Assembly: GCA_021414085.1 (NCBI GenBank)
Contig: JAIOPC010000014.1
Coordinates: 186,001 to 250,000, forward strand
Reading direction: 5' to 3'
Length of the DNA: 64,000 nt
Source of the DNA: Actinomycetes bacterium
GTDB lineage: Bacteria; Actinomycetota; Acidimicrobiia; Acidimicrobiales; Ilumatobacteraceae
In this document: piece by piece, positions 8,845 through 15,631 of the stretch
Layout: each line of letters begins with the position of its first letter
Position numbering within the stretch: position 1 is the stretch's first letter
The notes under the pieces: model-generated
The model's database searches: none
What the model was told of the DNA's origin: nothing
The model's input: the letters and a program-made list of their open reading frames with translations, nothing else
Position numbers and translations under genes: made by a program

Positions 8845-10520
8845 AACCGCGCAGCCGCGACGTCACCGACGGGTTCCAGAAAGCGCCGGCTCGCGCGATG
8901 TTGCGCGCGGTTGGCATGACCGACGACGATTGGGTGAAGCCGCAGGTGGCGATTGCCTCGTCGTGGAACGAGGTCACACCTTGCAACATGACGTTGCGCA
9001 AGCTTGCCGAGTTCGCCAAAGACGGTGTGCGTGCAGCCGGTGGCTTCCCGATGGAGTTCGGCACGATCACCGTCAGCGACGGCATCAGCATGGGTCACGA
9101 GGGAATGCGTGCTTCGCTGGTAAGTCGGGAAGTGATCACCGACTCGGTCGAGTGCGTGATGCACGCCGAGCGACTCGATGGCTTTGTCGGTCTCGCTGGT
9201 TGCGACAAAAGCATTCCGGCGATGCTGATGGCCGCGGCGCGTCTCGACCTAGCGAGCGTTTTCGTTTACAACGGCAGCACCATGCCCGGCCACCTCGACG
9301 GCAAGGCGCTCGACATCACCAGCGTCTTCGAAGCCGTCGGCGCGTGTGCGCTCGGGCACATCACCGAGGCAGAGCTCGGCGCGATCGAACGCAACGCGTG
9401 TCCGGGAGAGGGCGCGTGCGGCGGGATGTTCACGGCCAACACGATGAGTTCGATCGCCGAGGCGATCGGCATGTCGCTGCCGGGTACCGCTTCGCCGCCG
9501 GCGATCGATGGTCGCCGCGAAGTGGACGCACGTATGGCCGGTGAGGCGGTCGTCAATCTGCTGCGCCTGGGCATCACCTCGCGCATGATCATGACGAAGA
9601 AGGCGTTCGAGAATGCGATCGCCGTGACATCCGCGCTCGGCGGCAGCACCAATGCTGTGCTGCACCTGTTGGCGATCGCCAACGAAGCCGGCGTCGAACT
9701 CGCGCTTGACGACTTCAATCGCATCGCCGCCAAGGTGCCGCACATCGCCGACCTCAAGCCCGGCGGACGCTTTCACATGAGCGACCTTGATGTGGTGGGT
9801 GGTGTGCCGGTGGTGATGAAGCACTTGCTCGATGCAGGTCTGCTGCACGGCGACTGCCTGACCGTGACCGGCAAGACGATGGCCGAGAACCTGGCGGAGA
9901 TCAATCCACCCGCACCCGACGGAGTCGTGGTGTACCCGCTCGACAAGCCACTGCACACCGAGGGCGGCATCGTCGTGCTCACCGGTTCACTCGCGCCGCG
10001 GGGCGCGGTCGTGAAGGTCGCCGGGCTTTCAGCCGAACAGAAGCAGTTCGTGGGTAGTGCTCGCGTGTTCGACGACGAGAGCGACGCGATGGCGGCCATC
10101 TTGGCTGGTTCGATCGTGCCCGGCACTGTGCTGGTGATTCGCTACGAGGGTCCCAAGGGTGGGCCGGGCATGCGCGAGATGTTGGCGATCACTGGCGCGT
10201 TGAAGGGTGCCGGGCGTGGTGCCGATTGCGCGCTCATCACCGACGGCCGTTTCAGTGGTGGTACATGGGGCTTCTGTATCGGCCACGTTGCGCCAGAAGC
10301 TGTGGACGGTGGCCCGATCGCCTTCGTGCGCGATGGCGACCAGATCTCCATCGATGTGCATGAACTGAGCCTCGATCTGTTGGTCGACGACGGCGAAATC
10401 GCCAAGCGACGCGCTTCGTGGCAGCCAAACCCGCCGCGCTATACGACCGGCGTGTTGGGTAAGTACGCCAAGCTCGTGCAGGGCGCCGAGACGGGCGCTA
10501 TCACCAACACGCTTCCGTAA
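8811..10520 (+). CDS. ilvD: dihydroxy-acid dehydratase
   Basis: 569 aa; converts 2,3-dihydroxy-3-methylbutanoate (or -pentanoate) to the 2-oxo acid in Val/Ile/Leu synthesis. The cysteines expected to hold the Fe-S cluster are visible: NEVTPCN, the GCDKS loop and the [10 protein letters not shown] motif. The start ATG 8811 follows TAGGCT by 7 nt (probably leaderless) and lies inside the MFS 3' end. It is separated from ilvBNC by 9 kb. A hairpin follows at 10523. Confidence 0.97.
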   Translation: MSRPTDTPVDVKPRSRDVTDGFQKAPARAMLRAVGMTDDDWVKPQVAIASSWNEVTPCNMTLRKLAEFAKDGVRAAGGFPMEFGTITVSDGISMGHEGMRASLVSREVITDSVECVMHAERLDGFVGLAGCDKSIPAMLMAAARLDLASVFVYNGSTMPGHLDGKALDITSVFEAVGACALGHITEAELGAIERNACPGEGACGGMFTANTMSSIAEAIGMSLPGTASPPAIDGRREVDARMAGEAVVNLLRLGITSRMIMTKKAFENAIAVTSALGGSTNAVLHLLAIANEAGVELALDDFNRIAAKVPHIADLKPGGRFHMSDLDVVGGVPVVMKHLLDAGLLHGDCLTVTGKTMAENLAEINPPAPDGVVVYPLDKPLHTEGGIVVLTGSLAPRGAVVKVAGLSAEQKQFVGSARVFDDESDAMAAILAGSIVPGTVLVIRYEGPKGGPGMREMLAITGALKGAGRGADCALITDGRFSGGTWGFCIGHVAPEAVDGGPIAFVRDGDQISIDVHELSLDLLVDDGEIAKRRASWQPNPPRYTTGVLGKYAKLVQGAETGAITNTLP

Positions 10521-10522
10521 GA

Positions 10523-10543
10523 CGGCAAGAGCGCTGCTTGCCG
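10523..10543 (+). terminator. hairpin after ilvD
   Basis: CGGCAAG (10523-10529) pairs with CTTGCCG (10537-10543) across a 7-nt loop, between the convergent ends of ilvD and the dsrE2-like gene. There is no T-run, so it would work as a weak or Rho-assisted bidirectional terminator. Confidence 0.4.
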
Positions 10544-10559
10544 AACGCAATATGACGAG

Positions 10560-11048
10560 CTAGGTGAAGATGATCTGGCCGCCAGCGGCGAGGTCGTAGA
10601 AATCGCCGACAGTGATGATGTCCTTCACTTGCGGCACAAAGTCGTCGCTGGTGAGGCCGAACATGTCGACCGACGCCTTGCAGGCGTAGAGGCCCGCGCC
10701 GGTGTCGGCGATCATCTCAACGAACTCGTGGATCGGAGGAATGTCGAGCTCCTCCATTTTCTTGCTCATCATGTGGGTTGCGAGTGCGCTCATTCCGGGC
10801 AGTGCGCCCATCAAAGTGGGGATGTGCATCGCCGGGTTACCGACTGTCGCCACCTTGATGTGATCGATCCGGTTGCGATGCACAGCATCGAGGCCGAAGA
10901 AGGTGAAGAACAAGTTCGCGTCCATCCCCTCAGCGCGTGCGCCGTTCGCCATGATCAATCCTGGGTAGATGCCCTCTAGCGATCCTTTGGAGATGATGAT
11001 CGAGACCTTCTTGATCTTCTCTGCCGTGAATTCCTCTGGGGTGTTCAT
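10560..11048 (-). CDS. DsrE2-like (DsrE/DsrF/DrsH superfamily) protein
   Basis: 162 aa. KKVSIIISKGSLEGIYPGLIMANGA with a conserved Cys late in the chain (GAGLYACKASVDMFGL) fits the DsrE2-type sulfur carriers that accept or hand on persulfide sulfur. The start is ATG 11048, which overlaps the TusE stop in a TGATG junction and has AAAGGA upstream; the ATG 9 nt further upstream sits directly on that Shine-Dalgarno. Last gene of the SQR-TusE-DsrE2 operon. It may feed sulfur from sulfide oxidation into transfer reactions (inference). Confidence 0.85.
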   Translation of the reverse strand: MNTPEEFTAEKIKKVSIIISKGSLEGIYPGLIMANGARAEGMDANLFFTFFGLDAVHRNRIDHIKVATVGNPAMHIPTLMGALPGMSALATHMMSKKMEELDIPPIHEFVEMIADTGAGLYACKASVDMFGLTSDDFVPQVKDIITVGDFYDLAAGGQIIFT

Positions 11049-11362
11049 CAGATACATCCTTTCGGCTTGGGGATTCCCGCGAGGCGAGCAGCAGTCTTAG
11101 CTGGGCCTTTCGGGAACAGTTCGTAGAGCTCCTTGATGCTGACGCCGGAGGCCTTGCCCAGCACACGAACCGTCGGGCCCGTGCCCTTCTCGGTGAACTC
11201 GCGGCGCATGAACTCGATGACTTGCCAGTGCTTGTCGGTGAGGGCGAGGCCGTCGGCTGTTGCCATCTCAGTCGCCATCTCGCGAGTCCATTGACTGGGA
11301 TCCTCGAAGAATCCTTCCGGGTTCAGCCGAACCTCAACACCGGTCATGGTTTTCGTTGTCAT
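11048..11362 (-). CDS. TusE/DsrC-family sulfur relay protein
   Basis: 104 aa, DsrC/TusE/RspA family: DGLALTDKHWQVIEFMRREF and a C-terminal flexible arm GIPKPKGCI with the conserved penultimate Cys (CysA). The second Cys found in true DsrC about ten residues earlier is replaced by Ala in TAARLAG, so it is TusE-like and cannot form the DsrC trisulfide loop. The start ATG 11362 overlaps the SQR stop (ATGA); the stop overlaps the DsrE2 start. Probable persulfide carrier between the SQR-like enzyme and DsrE2. Confidence 0.9.
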   Translation of the reverse strand: MTTKTMTGVEVRLNPEGFFEDPSQWTREMATEMATADGLALTDKHWQVIEFMRREFTEKGTGPTVRVLGKASGVSIKELYELFPKGPAKTAARLAGIPKPKGCI

Positions 11363-12642
11363 ACCAGTACCTCCTCGTTCGTAGTTGTCGTCTTGCCGTG
11401 CTCTGGCATGTCGGCTCCGATTCCGGGAATGTCGCGGCCCTGCAGGAGTGCGTGCCAGTACACCCACTGGAACATCAATTTGCCGAGGTGGTTGACCCGG
11501 CTTTCCTTCAGGAGCGGAACGCCGACAGCGGTCGGAAAGTGGCCAGGCAGCGGCTCGGTGTCGTAGTTGAAGTCGATCATCAGTGCCTTGCCGAAACCGG
11601 TCTCGATGAAGCAGTTGGCGTGACCGTCGTAAGACTCATCAAGCGGTTCGTGATTGAGGTAGCGAACGATGTTGCCGACGATCGCTTCGCCCTCAAAGTG
11701 CGTCACCGATCCGGCCTTCGAAATCGGCACGTTCGTGGCGTCGCCAATGGCGAAGACATTGCCCTTTGCAGACGATTGCATCGTGTGTGGATCCGTGGGC
11801 ACGAAGTTGAGCTCGTCGCCGAGGCCCGTGCTGCGGCCGACGTAGTCGGCACCGCTGTGCAACGGCACGACGACGGCCAGATCGAACGGAATCTCGCGAC
11901 CGTCGTAGCCAACGAGATGCCCTCCGCCCGCGGCGTCGTTGCCAACCACTTCGCCGGTATTGAACTCAGTGATCAGGTTGATGCCCTTCTCGGCCAACAA
12001 GCCACTGAGTGTCGCCGCTGCCACCGGCTTGGTGAATGCACCGTCAAGTGGGGTGGCGTAGGTGATGTCGACCTTGTCGCGGATGCCGCGCTCGGTGAAG
12101 AACCAGTCAGCCAGAAAGCAGAATTCAAGTGGGGCGACTGGGCACTTGATGGGCATGTCGACGACGTTGACCAGCAACTTGCCGCCTTCGAACGCGTCAA
12201 GGGCCGATTCGAGCGCAGTTGCGCCGGCGAGGTCGTAGAACGTGAACACGTTCTCGTTCCACCCCGGCCCAGTCAGGCCGGGTGTTTCGTCAACGGCAAG
12301 CATGGCACCAGTTGCGATCACGAGAGCGTCGTATGTCAGCTCACGGTCACCCTCCAGAACGACGGTGTCGCGGTGAAGGTCGACACGGTCAATGGAGGCT
12401 TCGATGAACTCAATGTCGTGATGCAGTTGCGCCACGCGGGGCCGCACGAACTCTTGTCGGTTGGCCAACCCGAACGGCACGAACAGCAGTGCTGGTTGGT
12501 ACACGTGGTGATTGTCCTGATCGACGACCACGATCTCGACCCTTTGGTCGTCGGCTCGATGGGACCGGTAATGACGGTGCAGGCGGTTGGCACACAAGGT
12601 GCCTCCCGTACCACCGCCGAGAATGACGATGCGCTTTGTCAT
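11359..12642 (-). CDS. sulfide:quinone reductase-like FAD oxidoreductase
   Basis: 427 aa, pyridine-nucleotide-disulfide fold. The N-terminal FAD-binding Rossmann motif is RIVILGGGTGGTLCANRL; a second dinucleotide-binding region is followed by AIGDATNVP. Two cysteines fit the SQR redox pair: KCPVAPLEF (about residue 170) and NCFIETGFGKALMIDFNYD near residue 350. SQR oxidises sulfide at the membrane and passes electrons to quinone. Co-transcribed with TusE- and DsrE2-like genes. Start ATG 12642 has GGAC upstream. A DosR-like palindrome lies about 50 nt upstream. Confidence 0.88.
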   Translation of the reverse strand: MTKRIVILGGGTGGTLCANRLHRHYRSHRADDQRVEIVVVDQDNHHVYQPALLFVPFGLANRQEFVRPRVAQLHHDIEFIEASIDRVDLHRDTVVLEGDRELTYDALVIATGAMLAVDETPGLTGPGWNENVFTFYDLAGATALESALDAFEGGKLLVNVVDMPIKCPVAPLEFCFLADWFFTERGIRDKVDITYATPLDGAFTKPVAAATLSGLLAEKGINLITEFNTGEVVGNDAAGGGHLVGYDGREIPFDLAVVVPLHSGADYVGRSTGLGDELNFVPTDPHTMQSSAKGNVFAIGDATNVPISKAGSVTHFEGEAIVGNIVRYLNHEPLDESYDGHANCFIETGFGKALMIDFNYDTEPLPGHFPTAVGVPLLKESRVNHLGKLMFQWVYWHALLQGRDIPGIGADMPEHGKTTTTNEEVLV

Positions 12643-12690
12643 GAGGCGTCCTTTCGTCCTCATTGTCGCCGCGCGACTATCGCTTCCTCA

Positions 12691-12704
12691 GGGCCGAAAG
12701 GCCC
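12691..12704 (-). promoter_or_regulatory. DosR-like palindrome upstream of SQR operon
   Basis: On the minus strand GGGCCTTTCGGCCC, flanked by TC and TGA, matches the mycobacterial DosR/DevR box architecture GGGACTWWAGTCCC in length and symmetry. It lies 49-62 nt before the SQR start. A related site (GGGACTTAAGGCCC) precedes the copper operon at 61384. It also folds as a hairpin, so a structural role is the alternative. Confidence 0.4.
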
Positions 12705-12709
12705 GACTT

Positions 12710-13066
12710 TTAGCGGTAGAGAGCTCGCCAGCCCACGAGTAGCAGGCCGGTGAAAATCGTCGCCACGATGATGAACGCCAACGCGGTGCCGTCGTTGAAG
12801 GCGAAGTGGCGCAGCAGCATGCCCACCACCACTGTGCTTGGCCAGATCACCATGCCCGTGGTCGTACTCGTTGGCGCTTTCCACGCCCGCGCGACAACCC
12901 ACCCAACGGCGAGCCCGATCAGGAAGGGGGTCGCGACACGCACGACACCCGCGACCGCTTCACCCTCATGATGGTTACGCCGACCGATGACCACGAATGC
13001 AACAACCGCGACGACGTCAAGCGTTGCGGCGAGAGCGACTCGCTTTGGACTCACTGATTCACTCAT
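12710..13066 (-). CDS. DUF3054 family membrane protein
   Basis: 118 aa with four hydrophobic segments (about residues 10-27, 43-61, 69-86, 94-113), matching the DUF3054 pattern: ATLDVVAVVAFVVIGRRNH, FLIGLAVGWVVARAW, GMVIWPSTVVVGMLLRH. Function of the family is unknown. The start overlaps the end of the flavin reductase gene by 8 nt, so the two are co-transcribed. Confidence 0.85.
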   Translation of the reverse strand: MSESVSPKRVALAATLDVVAVVAFVVIGRRNHHEGEAVAGVVRVATPFLIGLAVGWVVARAWKAPTSTTTGMVIWPSTVVVGMLLRHFAFNDGTALAFIIVATIFTGLLLVGWRALYR

Positions 13067-13577
13067 GCTGGCTGAACTCGCCCAGTTTGCCGCGGAAGAA
13101 CAACAGCGGGTTTGGTTCGGACTCCGGCGCGACGTGTTCGAGTTCGAGAACGCGGCCAGTCACGAAGTAGTGGTCGCCGGCCTCGACCACTTCTTCAAGC
13201 GAGCAATCGATCCACGCGATAGCACCATGCAATATTGGCGACCCGGTGGCTCGTGATGGCTGCCACTCAACGCCGTCGAATGGTTCCTCCACTGTCGTAC
13301 GCGCAAAGCGCCAACACAGCTCGCCTTGATCGGCGCCGAGTACGTTCACGCAGAACGATCCGCTCGCTTTGATCGCCGGCCAACGATCGGAGTGAACCAT
13401 CGGCAAGAAGCCGACCAGTGGTGGCTCGAGCGATACGGAAGTGAACGAGCCAATCGTGAGTCCGATGGGCACGCCATCGCTGGTACGCGCAGTTACTACG
13501 GTGACTCCGGTGGGGAAGTAGCCGAGCACCCGTCGAAACAGAAGTGGGTCGAGTTCGTCGAGTTCGTTGTCTGCCAC
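13059..13577 (-). CDS. flavin reductase family protein
   Basis: 172 aa, Flavin_Reduct domain (FMN-binding split barrel): RRVLGYFPTGVTVVTARTSDGVPIGLTIGSFTSVSLEPPLVGF is the classic N-terminal signature and DHYFVTGRVLELE the C-terminal one. These proteins reduce free FMN/FAD with NAD(P)H and often supply a partner monooxygenase; none is adjacent. Start ATG 13577. Divergent from the 5-FCL gene 53 bp away. Confidence 0.9.
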   Translation of the reverse strand: MADNELDELDPLLFRRVLGYFPTGVTVVTARTSDGVPIGLTIGSFTSVSLEPPLVGFLPMVHSDRWPAIKASGSFCVNVLGADQGELCWRFARTTVEEPFDGVEWQPSRATGSPILHGAIAWIDCSLEEVVEAGDHYFVTGRVLELEHVAPESEPNPLLFFRGKLGEFSQHE

Positions 13578-13630
13578 AGCAGCGACTGTAGATGAATCGG
13601 GGTCGCCGAGTTATGTGAGAAGGTTGCGCG

Positions 13631-14149
13631 ATGGACGACAAGCCCGCGCTACGCAGCCGAATGCGCATGGTGCGTGCGGCGGTCGCCGACCGTGTCGTGC
13701 GTAGCGTCGAACTGTGGGCGCTAGTGGCCCAACTGCCCGGGTATCGCGCCGCGACGAGTGTGATGGCTTTTGTCGGCATGAACAGCGAACCGGACACAGA
13801 GTCGTTGTTCGGGTTGATCGCGGCGGAGGGCAAGCGTCTGCTGCTGCCCCGCGTCGAGGGCAGCGAACTGGTGGTGTGCGCTGGCGATGGTCCGTTGACA
13901 ACCAGCTCGTTTGGGGTACAGGAACCGACTGGACCCGCGCTCGGACTGGATGTCGTCGACTTCGTGATCGTGCCCGGTCTCGCGTTCACGAAGGCGGGCG
14001 ATCGTTTGGGGTACGGCGGTGGCTTTTACGACCGCTTCTTACCGCGCGTGATGGCGCCGAATGCGGGCGTGTGTTTTCGCGAACAGTTGCTCGACGATGT
14101 GCCGACGCACGAAGGCGACGTACGCGTGCAACAAGTCGTGGTGGCGTAG
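13631..14149 (+). CDS. 5-formyltetrahydrofolate cyclo-ligase
   Basis: 172 aa. Converts 5-formyl-THF to 5,10-methenyl-THF with ATP. The family signature GDRLGYGGGFYDRFL (about residues 121-135) and the N-terminal basic helix KPALRSRMRMVRAAV are visible. Start ATG 13631 with AGAAGG 9 nt upstream. It ends 4 nt before the convergent Tat-protein gene. Confidence 0.93.
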   Translation: MDDKPALRSRMRMVRAAVADRVVRSVELWALVAQLPGYRAATSVMAFVGMNSEPDTESLFGLIAAEGKRLLLPRVEGSELVVCAGDGPLTTSSFGVQEPTGPALGLDVVDFVIVPGLAFTKAGDRLGYGGGFYDRFLPRVMAPNAGVCFREQLLDDVPTHEGDVRVQQVVVA

Positions 14150-14153
14150 CGCG

Positions 14154-15326
14154 CTAGAGGTAGTAGCCCGAGATATCGATGAGGAAGTGGGTGCTGCCGC
14201 CGCCGTTGCAGATGACGGTGAGTTGTCGGTTGGTGTTGAGGGTGAGCGTGACTCCGTTGGCGAGCGTTTGGCCAGCGTCGGACCAGTTGATGGTGGAAGC
14301 ACTCTCGACGGTGTTGCCGCCGGGGTTGATGGCGAGATAGCCGAAGCCGCCGACGGTGCCGGTGATGGTGACGTTCGCAGCTACCGCGGTGGCGCCGGTG
14401 GGGACGAGGTTCGGTGTCGTCACGTTGCCCGCGTTGTCGCGACCGTCCGCGACGGAGACGAGGCGGTTGTTGCCGGTTGCGAGCAGTCCGGGCGTTGGTG
14501 CGGCGGCACGTGAGTCGTACACGCGAGTGGGAGTGAGTGCGTGAAACGCACCAGCAGTACCCGGCCCGGCGAGCTTGCGCCACTTGCCGGGCGTGCCGGA
14601 TTCGTAGCAGAACCACACGTTGCCAGCGTCGTCGGTCTCTAGTGTGTTCAACGAGAACGGAGTCGCCCGGCTCGGGGGCGCAGTCGCACTAAACGCGCCG
14701 AGTTGGAGAGCGCCACGAGGACCTTGGCCGAAAACGCCCACCGCTCCGTAAGCCAAAACACCAGTCGCGCTGGCGCTGCTGCCCTGTACGCCGTTGCCAA
14801 CAACGCTGCGACCCCATACCCCAAAATTGTTTTCGCTCGAACCTTCGACCCCAACGCCCTCTGTGCTCGTGCCTTTAACACCACTGCTGTTGCCGTTGGG
14901 CCCGGTGTGGAGGCCGTAGACACCGGAGCCAACACCTGTGCAGTGGCCGGCGACGCCGTTGGTGAAGGCTGTGCTGGTCGCGTGGCCGAACACGGCGGGA
15001 CGGCCGAGGTCCGCGTGTGGCGCGGCGAGTCCCGTCTCGTAGCAGCCGAGCCCGTAAACCGTTGACGCAGCGGCAACCGCTATGCCAGTGGGCAGGGTCG
15101 CGGTGTTGGCAGAGACGCCGGCGAGCACCGCCGAGTTGTCGGTGGCGGCAACCGGATCGCTGGCGATCACGGTCGCGAGTCCACCGACGGCAGCCGCGCC
15201 GGCCAATCGCAACATGCTGCGTCGCGTCGTGACTTGTTCCGAGGGCTCCTGACTCTGGCCGCGGACTTGTGCTTCTAGTTCATCGATGCGGGCTCGTAGG
15301 GCGTTCAATTCGGCGATGTCGGTCAT
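14154..15326 (-). CDS. Tat-exported surface protein with GV-repeat and C-terminal beta domain
   Basis: 390 aa. A short coiled coil (IAELNALRARIDELEAQV) precedes a twin-arginine signal, TTRRSMLRLAGAAAVGGLATV, so the N-region is unusually long. Residues about 100-230 are Gly/Ser/Val rich with repeated GVxG turns, like beta-helical fibre proteins. Residues about 265-390 (RVYDSRAAAP, ATAVAANVTITG, GYLAINPGG, FLIDISGYYL) match a beta domain common on the surface of actinobacteria. Function unknown; extracellular. A 17-bp palindrome 35 nt upstream matches one before the neighbouring 61-aa gene, suggesting joint control by the nearby LAL regulator. Confidence 0.8.
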   Translation of the reverse strand: MTDIAELNALRARIDELEAQVRGQSQEPSEQVTTRRSMLRLAGAAAVGGLATVIASDPVAATDNSAVLAGVSANTATLPTGIAVAAASTVYGLGCYETGLAAPHADLGRPAVFGHATSTAFTNGVAGHCTGVGSGVYGLHTGPNGNSSGVKGTSTEGVGVEGSSENNFGVWGRSVVGNGVQGSSASATGVLAYGAVGVFGQGPRGALQLGAFSATAPPSRATPFSLNTLETDDAGNVWFCYESGTPGKWRKLAGPGTAGAFHALTPTRVYDSRAAAPTPGLLATGNNRLVSVADGRDNAGNVTTPNLVPTGATAVAANVTITGTVGGFGYLAINPGGNTVESASTINWSDAGQTLANGVTLTLNTNRQLTVICNGGGSTHFLIDISGYYL

Positions 15327-15360
15327 TTCGCCATCGTCGTCTAGACGGTCGACCGAGTCG

Positions 15361-15377
15361 TGAGTACCGGGTACTCA
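15361..15377 (-). promoter_or_regulatory. palindromic operator upstream of Tat-exported protein
   Basis: TGAGTACCGGGTACTCA is a perfect 8-1-8 palindrome ending 35 nt before the start of the 14154-15326 gene and touching the stop codon of the 61-aa gene. A sister site with the same TGAGT-N7-ACTCA frame stands at 15596, 36 nt before the 61-aa gene. On the minus strand both are followed by CGAC and then, 17 nt after the palindrome, a -10-like hexamer (TAGACG here). Confidence 0.6.
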
Positions 15378-15560
15378 ATCCGTCGCTCGGCGGTACTCGC
15401 CGGTGCGGTTGAGCGATGCGTCTAGTGCCAGTTCCAGTCGGCGAAGCTCTCCGGCGTCGAGGTTGAAGGCGCGCAGCGCTTCCACCGGGTTGCGACGAAT
15501 GGCGTCGGCGAACGATGGATCGCTAGTGAGTCGTGCGAATACGTCGGCCAACGCGGTCAT
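15375..15560 (-). CDS. small helical protein, Os1348/LigA-like
   Basis: 61 aa: a single helical domain with the pattern FARLTSDPSFADAIRRNPVEALRAF then LDAGELRRLELAL. This resembles small Os1348/NHLP-clan or LigA-type domains; homology is tentative. ATG 15560 is chosen; a GTG 9 nt upstream is possible. It lies between the LAL regulator and the Tat protein, with a 17-bp palindrome 36 nt upstream. Role unknown; it could be a regulator partner or a precursor-like peptide. Confidence 0.65.
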   Translation of the reverse strand: MTALADVFARLTSDPSFADAIRRNPVEALRAFNLDAGELRRLELALDASLNRTGEYRRATD

Positions 15561-15595
15561 GGCTGCCACCAAACCACAGTGCACACGTTGGGTCG

Positions 15596-15612
15596 TGAGT
15601 GTTCGATACTCA
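15596..15612 (-). promoter_or_regulatory. palindromic operator upstream of 61-aa protein
   Basis: TGAGTGTTCGATACTCA shares the outer TGAGT/ACTCA arms and the 17-bp length of the site at 15361. It ends 36 nt before the ATG at 15560. On the minus strand it is followed by CGAC and, 17 nt on, TGTGGT. It lies in the gap after the LAL regulator gene. Confidence 0.55.
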
Positions 15613-15631
15613 AAGCACCCATCAAACGCCG

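Noticed and set aside
12691-12710. GGGCC-GAAAG-GGCCC hairpin followed by GACTTTT as a plus-strand terminator
   Set aside because: No plus-strand gene lies upstream to terminate; position and symmetry before the SQR operon fit an operator better, though this stays uncertain.
11260-12753. 497-codon plus-strand ORF opposite the SQR gene
   Set aside because: Shadow of the well-supported SQR-like and TusE-like genes on the minus strand.
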